Assembly: GCA_021823305.1 (NCBI GenBank) | Contig: JAKAOE010000072.1 | Location: 1-7,879, forward strand | Source of the DNA: Acidobacteriota bacterium | GTDB lineage: Bacteria; Acidobacteriota; Terriglobia; Terriglobales; SCQP01 | Length of the DNA: 7,879 nucleotides | Direction of reading: 5' to 3' | In this document: one piece after another, positions 7,514-7,879 of the stretch | Layout: the number at the start of each line of letters is the position of its first letter | How positions within the stretch are numbered: the first letter of the stretch is position 1 | Notes under the pieces: generated by a model | What the model saw: only the letters and a program-made list of their open reading frames with translations | Databases searched by the model: none | What the model was told of the DNA's origin: nothing | Position numbers and translations under genes: made by a program

Positions 7514-7552
7514 ATAGGCAGTTTAGCCCCCCTTCAGATAAGATTAAGGTTT
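7514..7552. promoter_or_regulatory. Short divergent spacer between helicase and ACP-like genes
   Basis: Only 39 bases separate the two start codons, so the promoters must overlap the coding ends. On the minus strand TTGCCG (7563-7568) and TAATCT (7541-7546), 16 bases apart, could form a weak promoter for the helicase. On the plus strand TAAGG (7545-7549) is a weak ribosome site 3 bases before the ATG at 7553; I find no convincing plus-strand promoter. Confidence 0.3.
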
Positions 7553-7879
7553 ATGGCCAAGCCGGCAAGTGCTCGCAAAAACGCGGCCGAATCCAAAGCG
7601 GGAAAGAACCACAACGGGAAGGCAGCCAAACCGGCTGCGGCCGAGGGCAAGCCGCCCAAGGCCGCTCCCCGCAACGACGCCGCCAACAAGATCGTGCACC
7701 TGATCGCGGAGGAGATGGCGGTGGAAGAGGCGGAGTTGACGCCCAACGCCTCTTTCAAGGACGACCTGCATCTGGACGAGATTGACGTGGCCGAATTGCT
7801 GATGCAGGCCGAACACGCCTTCGGCGTGGGGCCGTTCAGCGAAGCCGACTGGGAAAAGTGCGCCACCGTGGAAGACTTC
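7553..7879 (+). CDS. Acyl-carrier-protein-like protein lacking the phosphopantetheine serine (3' end outside window)
   Basis: The first 109 codons are present and open to the window edge. Residues about 42-109 align without gaps to the acyl carrier fold: KIVHLIAEEM (helix 1), LTPNASFKDDL (ACP consensus: NASF-EDLG), DEIDVAELLMQAEHAFGV (helix 2), then TVEDF, the usual TVxD segment at the start of the last helix. In canonical ACPs the DSL motif at helix 2 carries 4'-phosphopantetheine; here it reads DEI with Glu76 at the serine position (GAG codon). The domain looks otherwise well kept, so I infer a carrier fold that cannot be loaded in the normal way, perhaps a structural or regulatory protein-protein module. 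Residues 1-42 are an Ala/Lys-rich, probably disordered basic extension absent from ordinary ACPs. No fatty-acid or polyketide genes are visible nearby. What follows past the window end is unknown. Confidence 0.75.
   Translation, partial: MAKPASARKNAAESKAGKNHNGKAAKPAAAEGKPPKAAPRNDAANKIVHLIAEEMAVEEAELTPNASFKDDLHLDEIDVAELLMQAEHAFGVGPFSEADWEKCATVEDF

Noticed and set aside
7534..7866. Minus-strand frame of 110 codons opposite the carrier-like gene
   Set aside because: The plus frame aligns well with acyl carrier proteins over its whole folded part; the minus frame matches nothing recognisable.

Overview
This GC-rich window most likely comes from an acidobacterium. Taxonomy is inferred from gene content, not from a marker gene. 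The strongest pointers are a complete 'ADOP'-type permease (the MacB/FtsX-like duplicated orphan permease expanded in Acidobacteriota) and a large secreted Asp-box (BNR/sortilin-like) propeller protein of a kind abundant in that phylum.

Layout. (1) Positions 1-2809, minus strand: a secreted multi-Asp-box beta-propeller protein. Its signal peptide is intact, 936 codons are visible, and its 3' end lies beyond position 1. The frame has no stop inside the window, so a search that requires a stop codon would miss it. The opposite strand carries a long spurious open frame in register with it. (2) Positions 2810-3018: a divergent control region. It holds two copies of a 19-bp motif with an identical 11-bp core, one pointing towards each gene, and a strong 11-14 bp hairpin midway between them. 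(3) Positions 3019-5484, plus strand: the ADOP permease, complete. (4) Positions 5393-7513, minus strand: a DinG/YoaA-type iron-sulfur XPD-family DNA helicase, complete. It overlaps the permease tail-to-tail by 92 bp and carries a roughly 90-bp palindrome-rich segment inside its coding sequence. (5) Positions 7514-7552: a short divergent spacer. (6) Positions 7553-7879, plus strand: the first 109 codons of an acyl-carrier-protein-like gene, cut by the window end. It has a Lys/Ala-rich N-terminal extension, and Glu replaces the serine that normally carries phosphopantetheine.

How the genes may work together. The propeller protein and the permease are divergent neighbours that share the same upstream motif, so common control by one regulator is plausible; both would act at or outside the inner membrane. 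The helicase and the ACP-like protein are divergent with only 39 bp between start codons, and I see no functional link between them. The points most worth checking are the twin motif whose outer arms change in a compensating way, the in-frame palindromic element in the helicase, and the Ser-less carrier protein. No tRNA, rRNA, CRISPR array, insertion sequence or integrase is visible.
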